A DNA stretch of 39,902 nucleotides from Desulfurococcales archaeon (GTDB lineage: Archaea; Thermoproteota; Thermoprotei_A; Sulfolobales; NBVN01), in the NCBI GenBank assembly GCA_015523295.1, contig WAKQ01000019.1, positions 1 through 39,902 of the forward strand. Reading direction: 5' to 3'. The notes under the pieces are model-generated. The model was not told the origin of the DNA, ran no database searches, and was given only the letters and a program-made list of their open reading frames with translations. Below, one piece after another: positions 36,369 to 39,902 of this stretch. Position 1 is the stretch's first letter. Each line of letters starts with the position of its first letter. The translations under genes and the position numbers were made by a program.

Positions 36369-38761
36369 AGTAGGGACCCCGCCCTAAGCCTTTTTAACGC
36401 CTCCTCAACGCCTAGCTCATCTGCCTTAATTACAGCCTTCCACACGTCCCAATAATTAAAGATCTTCATCTTAACCATGGTTTCAAGGAACTCCCGCCTT
36501 AGCTCCAGCTCGTCATAGATCTGCTTCATTTGACTCTTCGGTATACCCTTCATAACGGCGATCTTCTCCTCGAGTAGGTAGCTCGCCCCTCTCCCACTGA
36601 ATATGAACCTATCGGTTGTAGGATCCCAGTTAAATACGGGGATGGCTAGTATGGAATCAGTTGCTGGGTCATACCCTATAATTTCATAGAGCCGTATCAT
36701 CCTCCTAGCCAGAAGGCCCTTCTTAGTGTATACAGCGCTCTGGAACCAGGCAAAGTTAAGCGAGTCTATGTTGGTTTTAGGCACGTTGATAGGTTCGTTG
36801 GTAAGCCTTTGAATTAGCTTATCAATGTCAGCTGCATGAAACGTTGAAAGTACAGGGTGCCCTGTATTGTGAAGCGCTATAGGAACCTCACCGCCTATGA
36901 ATAGCTCAGTCTCAGGCACAGAAATATCGTATACATACCCAGAATAGCTCTTCCTTTTAACGGATGTTACACTAAGGAAGGCAAGATCGCTATTTAATAA
37001 GCGTCTGATTCTCTCAACCCGGTTACCCGATCTCCTCATGAAGACCCCATTACACGGTTCTACTAGAAGTTCAACATTACCTGAAGCTGAAGCAACGGCT
37101 CTTTTAAGTAGGTCCTCCACAGATGCATCTCTCTTTAAGTCAGTTTCCCATCCCCAATGTCTTAAGCGCCTGTTACCTAGCCGGCCAATTAGTTGCTTAG
37201 CAGTAACTAGTAAGTCCCCCGGCTTCAGTTCAGCAACTGGTTTAGGCCGTATCACAACCCTATCTTTGTCTAGAATGAAGACACTATGAGATCCTGTGGC
37301 CCTAATAACCCCACCCCCTTCATACCTCACCTCATAGATCTCATTAGCCCGGTGCCTGAGGACATATTTGATCTCAGCCCATTTTAGCCGGCCATCACGG
37401 CTAAAAGAGAGCACTTCATAACCTCTTACGTCCTTAGGTATTCTCTCCTCTCCCTCCTGATAGAAGGAGTCGACAAACTCGCCTATGGGTAGTTTTGTTA
37501 CTTCCTCATTTCTGGTGTTTCTCACACTCACAGGCGTGTCCCATGAGACGCTCTGCATTGCTTGAAAGGCTATATTTCCTTCAGCACCTCTGATTTCTCC
37601 AACAATTATGTAGTTTGGCCTTTGCCTTAGGGCAGCCCTTAAAAGGTCGAACATGGTGACACTGCTTTCCTTCTTGCCGGTATCCCTTGTTAACTCTCTC
37701 GTCCAGTTGGGGTGAGGGACAATTACCTCTGCAGTGTCCTCTATAGACACTATCTTAGCACTAGGCCTTATGAATACAAGCATTGCAGTTAGTGAGGTGG
37801 TTTTACCGCTAGCCGTCTCTCCACAGACGAAGCCGCTCATACCCTCCCTCAGCAGCATCCACACATAGGCCGCTACTCTCGCATCGAATGTCCCCCAGTT
37901 AATGAGCTGCGTCACGCTGAGTGGGGTCTTCGACACTTTTCTAATGGTGAAGTTAGAGCCTCTCAGGCTCACGTCGCTGCCGAACACGATATTAATTCTG
38001 GAGCCGTCAGGCAGCGTCGCATCCACAATAGGTCGGGCACTGGAAAGAGGTTTGCCGATTTTCTCAGCTAATGAGATGAGGAAAGCGTTTAGATCTGATT
38101 CATCTTTAAAACCTATGTTGCTTTCCATAGGACCGAATATTTTATGAATTATGAAGATATTGCCAAGACCGCTGCAGGAGATGTCCTCCAGGTAGGGGTC
38201 TCTGATGAAAGGCTCTAACGTACCCACGCTTATCTTGTCTCTGATGACGTGATATGTAACTGACTTCCCTAATTCCTCAGGAGGTATCCCATCCCTTGCT
38301 AGCTCACCAGCCCTCCTCATTATTGAAGGCATGGCCTGAGTAATGAGGTCTAATAAAAGGCATGCTTTCTCCTGTGGTGACGGAGGAATCACACCTTCAG
38401 GGATCAATGCCGCTATCTCCTCCTCAGCAAGTCTGAGAAGCCCCTCAGGAGGCCTGGGAGGCTCTATAACTATGTACTGCGTATAACCGCTCTCTGATCT
38501 CGCACTAAGAGCGTTAATGAAGATCCCTCCACCGACTGGGTAGATCACATTGAACTCTTTCCTGAACTTATATGCTGTAGATGGCTTCTCCACCAATTCA
38601 GGCTCTCCGTATTTCTCGCGTGTACTTTCAATGTAGCTCTTCAAATACCAAGGCTCTCCTTCCTTGTGATATGGTAGTTCGCAGTCGCTTCTGAACTTGA
38701 CGTTTGCCTTCCCTTTTCCCCTCCTAATCGACAGCCTTCTGAGTAACGACATGGTTATCAC
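36365..38761 (-). CDS. arlI: Archaellum motor ATPase ArlI (FlaI) containing an intein
   Basis: 798 residues as encoded; 569 after intein removal, close to normal ArlI. The type II/IV secretion ATPase drives archaellum assembly and rotation. Walker A GETASGKTTS is near residue 312, and the Walker B region YIIVGEIRGAEG is at 384-395. The conserved segment AFQAMQ-TGHPVLSTFHA is split after Q403 by the intein (residues 404-632) and resumes at T633. The C-terminal domain continues with QRLTNEPINVPKTN. The start is GTG 38761, overlapping the arlH stop (GTGA); ATG 38752 is an alternative. Because the insertion lies in the ATPase core, activity should depend on protein splicing. Confidence 0.93.
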   Translation of the reverse strand: MITMSLLRRLSIRRGKGKANVKFRSDCELPYHKEGEPWYLKSYIESTREKYGEPELVEKPSTAYKFRKEFNVIYPVGGGIFINALSARSESGYTQYIVIEPPRPPEGLLRLAEEEIAALIPEGVIPPSPQEKACLLLDLITQAMPSIMRRAGELARDGIPPEELGKSVTYHVIRDKISVGTLEPFIRDPYLEDISCSGLGNIFIIHKIFGPMESNIGFKDESDLNAFLISLAEKIGKPLSSARPIVDATLPDGSRINIVFGSDVSLRGSNFTIRKVSKTPLSVTQLINWGTFDARVAAYVWMLLREGMSGFVCGETASGKTTSLTAMLVFIRPSAKIVSIEDTAEVIVPHPNWTRELTRDTGKKESSVTMFDLLRAALRQRPNYIIVGEIRGAEGNIAFQAMQSVSWDTPVSVRNTRNEEVTKLPIGEFVDSFYQEGEERIPKDVRGYEVLSFSRDGRLKWAEIKYVLRHRANEIYEVRYEGGGVIRATGSHSVFILDKDRVVIRPKPVAELKPGDLLVTAKQLIGRLGNRRLRHWGWETDLKRDASVEDLLKRAVASASGNVELLVEPCNGVFMRRSGNRVERIRRLLNSDLAFLSVTSVKRKSYSGYVYDISVPETELFIGGEVPIALHNTGHPVLSTFHAADIDKLIQRLTNEPINVPKTNIDSLNFAWFQSAVYTKKGLLARRMIRLYEIIGYDPATDSILAIPVFNWDPTTDRFIFSGRGASYLLEEKIAVMKGIPKSQMKQIYDELELRREFLETMVKMKIFNYWDVWKAVIKADELGVEEALKRLRAGSLL
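36866..37552 (-). mobile_element. Intein in ArlI (229 residues, no recognised endonuclease domain)
   Basis: The insertion begins with Ser404 (SVSWDTPV, block A) and ends with HN (residues 631-632) before Thr633. Block B is GVIRATGSHSVF with Thr489 and His492. VAELKPGDLLV follows, typical after block B. Block F is YVYDISVPETELFIGGE (residues 610-625) and block G PIALHN. All splicing residues are present: Ser1, block B Thr and His, penultimate His, terminal Asn and +1 Thr. Between blocks B and F a linker of about 70 residues (524-592) shows no LAGLIDADG motif, so the endonuclease is absent or lost. Ser1 in place of Cys1, and Trp in place of the usual Gly before Asp-Thr, are less common. The boundary is exact because removal restores AMQTGHP. 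Confidence 0.92.
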
Positions 38762-39465
38762 GCCTTGGCCGCCTTTATGGGCACGATCTTAATTCCTAAG
38801 GCGGGATCAACGTCGAAGGTGAGGGAGGATTCCCCTCCTGGGGGGAAGCCCTTCATCTTGACAATGCTCAATACTTTGTATATCTTGCCGCCTATTACTG
38901 TGTTGCTTACTTTAAGATATCCGTCGCACATGCCTCTAATCTTAGCGCTTAAGTCCTCGGGAAGGGTGCTGGGGTGTATGGTTAATAGAAAACCCCTTCC
39001 CCTGCTTGTGACTATCCTGAGCTTTGAAAAGAGGTTGAGTATTAAATCCGTCGTAGCGTACGTGAAGAGCTGTGTCAAGCTATCTATTAGGAAGATATCA
39101 TACCTCCTATGAACCCTATCAATATATTCTCCTATTGTTGGGAGGATGAGCCTTCCATGCTCAGGGCTCCATCTAAACCTACGCAGATATACTGAGACTA
39201 TGTTAAGGCTTCCCCTAAGGTAATATTTTTCGGCAGGGATCTGGATCTCGGCCATGCTCTTTATATACTCCCTCGGCCTGCTCTCGGTAACGATTGCCAG
39301 ACCCCGCATACCCAACCTTAAGGCTCCATAGAGAAACTGCTGCGCTAACGCGCTCTTCCCCGAGCCGTGATCTCCCTCAAAAAGGATTATGTTGGGATAG
39401 GGGAAACCACCCCCTAATCTGGTGTCAAGCTCCTCATTCCCGGTAGGGATGATCTTCCTGATCAC
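38758..39465 (-). CDS. arlH: Archaellum RecA-like ATPase ArlH (FlaH)
   Basis: 235 residues, RecA/KaiC fold. Walker A GDHGSGKSA is at residues 31-39 and the Walker B strand IFLIDSLTQLF near residue 122. It binds ATP and regulates assembly of the ArlI-ArlJ motor. The GTG start at 39465 lies two bases after the stop of the preceding arlF/G-like gene, with GGGGGTGGGTAGGGG upstream. Its stop overlaps the arlI start. The order arlF, H, I, J matches archaellum operons. Confidence 0.92.
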   Translation of the reverse strand: MIRKIIPTGNEELDTRLGGGFPYPNIILFEGDHGSGKSALAQQFLYGALRLGMRGLAIVTESRPREYIKSMAEIQIPAEKYYLRGSLNIVSVYLRRFRWSPEHGRLILPTIGEYIDRVHRRYDIFLIDSLTQLFTYATTDLILNLFSKLRIVTSRGRGFLLTIHPSTLPEDLSAKIRGMCDGYLKVSNTVIGGKIYKVLSIVKMKGFPPGGESSLTFDVDPALGIKIVPIKAAKA

Positions 39466-39467
39466 CC

Positions 39468-39902
39468 CTACCCACCCCCTATCGAGTACATAGATGAAGA
39501 GCCTTCAGGAGAGACAAAAACTGTTAGGAGTGGACTACTTAAAGAGGAGTTCGTGGGTAAGTGGATGACGGCTTCGCAGATCTCACCGGGTATCAGATAA
39601 TCCCCTTCTCTCACACTCCTTGTTAACGCTCCATTGAATATGCTCACTACATCCCAGCCTGGCGTCTCTTTATAATGAAGCACTGTCGTTATTATGGCTC
39701 CAGTTGAGTTATCTGTGTACTTAACTATGATCTCTGACTTGGTTAGGGGTGTTATAGGGGTTCCTTTTACGGTAATGTTTATGTAGGCGGTTGACGCATT
39801 TACTCTAAACCCACTTAATATGTAGATCGCCTGTTTCTCGGAGGTGTATATCTGGGTTATTGTCTTGCTTATCGACTGTTGAAGCGTGATTGCCGCATTT
39901 GC
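39468..39902 (-). CDS. Archaellum stator-like protein ArlF/ArlG, N terminus cut by window edge
   Basis: 144 codons are visible; the frame is open to position 39902, so the start and probable N-terminal membrane segment are outside. The first visible residues (AAITLQQSISKTITQ) look like the end of a hydrophobic helix, followed by a beta-rich domain (ILSGFRVNAS, YINITVKGTPITPLTKSEI, SPLLTVFVSPEG), as in the FlaF/FlaG beta-sandwich proteins anchored in the pseudoperiplasm. Position directly before arlH favours ArlF, by analogy with crenarchaeal operons. The sequence alone does not separate F from G. Confidence 0.7.
   Translation of the reverse strand, partial: ANAAITLQQSISKTITQIYTSEKQAIYILSGFRVNASTAYINITVKGTPITPLTKSEIIVKYTDNSTGAIITTVLHYKETPGWDVVSIFNGALTRSVREGDYLIPGEICEAVIHLPTNSSLSSPLLTVFVSPEGSSSMYSIGGG

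Noticed and set aside
36866-37552. Reading the insertion in arlI as a homing endonuclease or an insertion sequence
   Set aside because: The frame is continuous with arlI, there are no terminal repeats or transposase motifs and no LAGLIDADG; Hint splicing blocks explain it.
38765-39112. 115-codon plus-strand frame opposite arlH
   Set aside because: Shadow of arlH; the minus strand has clear Walker motifs and operon context.

Overview
The window is archaeal chromosomal DNA from a member of the TACK (crenarchaeal-type) assemblage, very likely a thermophile. The signs are an unsplit RNA polymerase subunit B next to a split A'/A'' pair, eukaryote-type ribosomal proteins (L30e, L31e, L39e, L18a/LX, S19e), aIF6, prefoldin alpha, PDCD5, Nep1, archease, box C/D sRNAs, intron-containing tRNAs with encoded CCA, GGTG/GAGGTG ribosome binding sites with many GTG and TTG starts, and TATA-type promoters. 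The order cannot be settled from the sequence alone.

Layout. 1-1340: 3' end of leuS. 1341-1900: a gap that holds three candidate box C/D guide RNAs and a small membrane ORF. One guide fits 16S rRNA so that the N+5 rule points to C1402 (E. coli numbering). 1914-2582: HTH plus PRTase-like regulator, then tRNA-Lys(UUU) with an intron at the unusual 45/46 site. 2820-14866: transcription/translation block rpoH-rpoB-rpoA1-rpoA2-rpl30e-nusA-rps12-(DUF151-like, opposite strand)-rps7-EF-1A-rps10, followed by tRNA-Ser. 15161-17510: divergent malic enzyme and malate dehydrogenase. 17515-19396: an anchored coiled-coil transglutaminase-like protein and a small membrane protein. 19439-21734: an RNA-processing neighbourhood (tRNA-Glu, Nep1, RNase P Rnp4, CRM-domain protein, tRNA-Phe, archease, tRNA-Gly).

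21750-29263: a dense plus-strand series: beta-hydroxyacid dehydrogenase, S19e, PDCD5, L39e, L31e, aIF6, L18a, prefoldin alpha, FtsY, SecE, Spt5, L11, L1, L10. L39e and SecE are short genes of 52 and 59 residues. L12, which often follows L10 in archaea, is absent. 29365-32815: alaS and a DUF434-type gene. 32858-33431: tRNA-Arg(UCU), with a frameshifted, truncated tyrosine-integrase gene ending inside the tRNA and a 19-bp near-perfect copy of the anticodon arm about 0.5 kb away, the remains of an integrated element. 33526-34652: PAP2 phosphatase and a COG2426-like membrane protein.

34683-39902 (minus strand): the distal archaellum operon, arlF/G-like (partial), arlH, arlI, arlJ. The motor ATPase gene arlI is interrupted between its Walker B region and the following TGH segment by a 229-residue intein that lacks a recognisable homing endonuclease. 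This intein, the C/D sRNA cluster and the tRNA-Arg element scar are the most notable items. I saw no CRISPR array, rRNA gene or intact insertion sequence.
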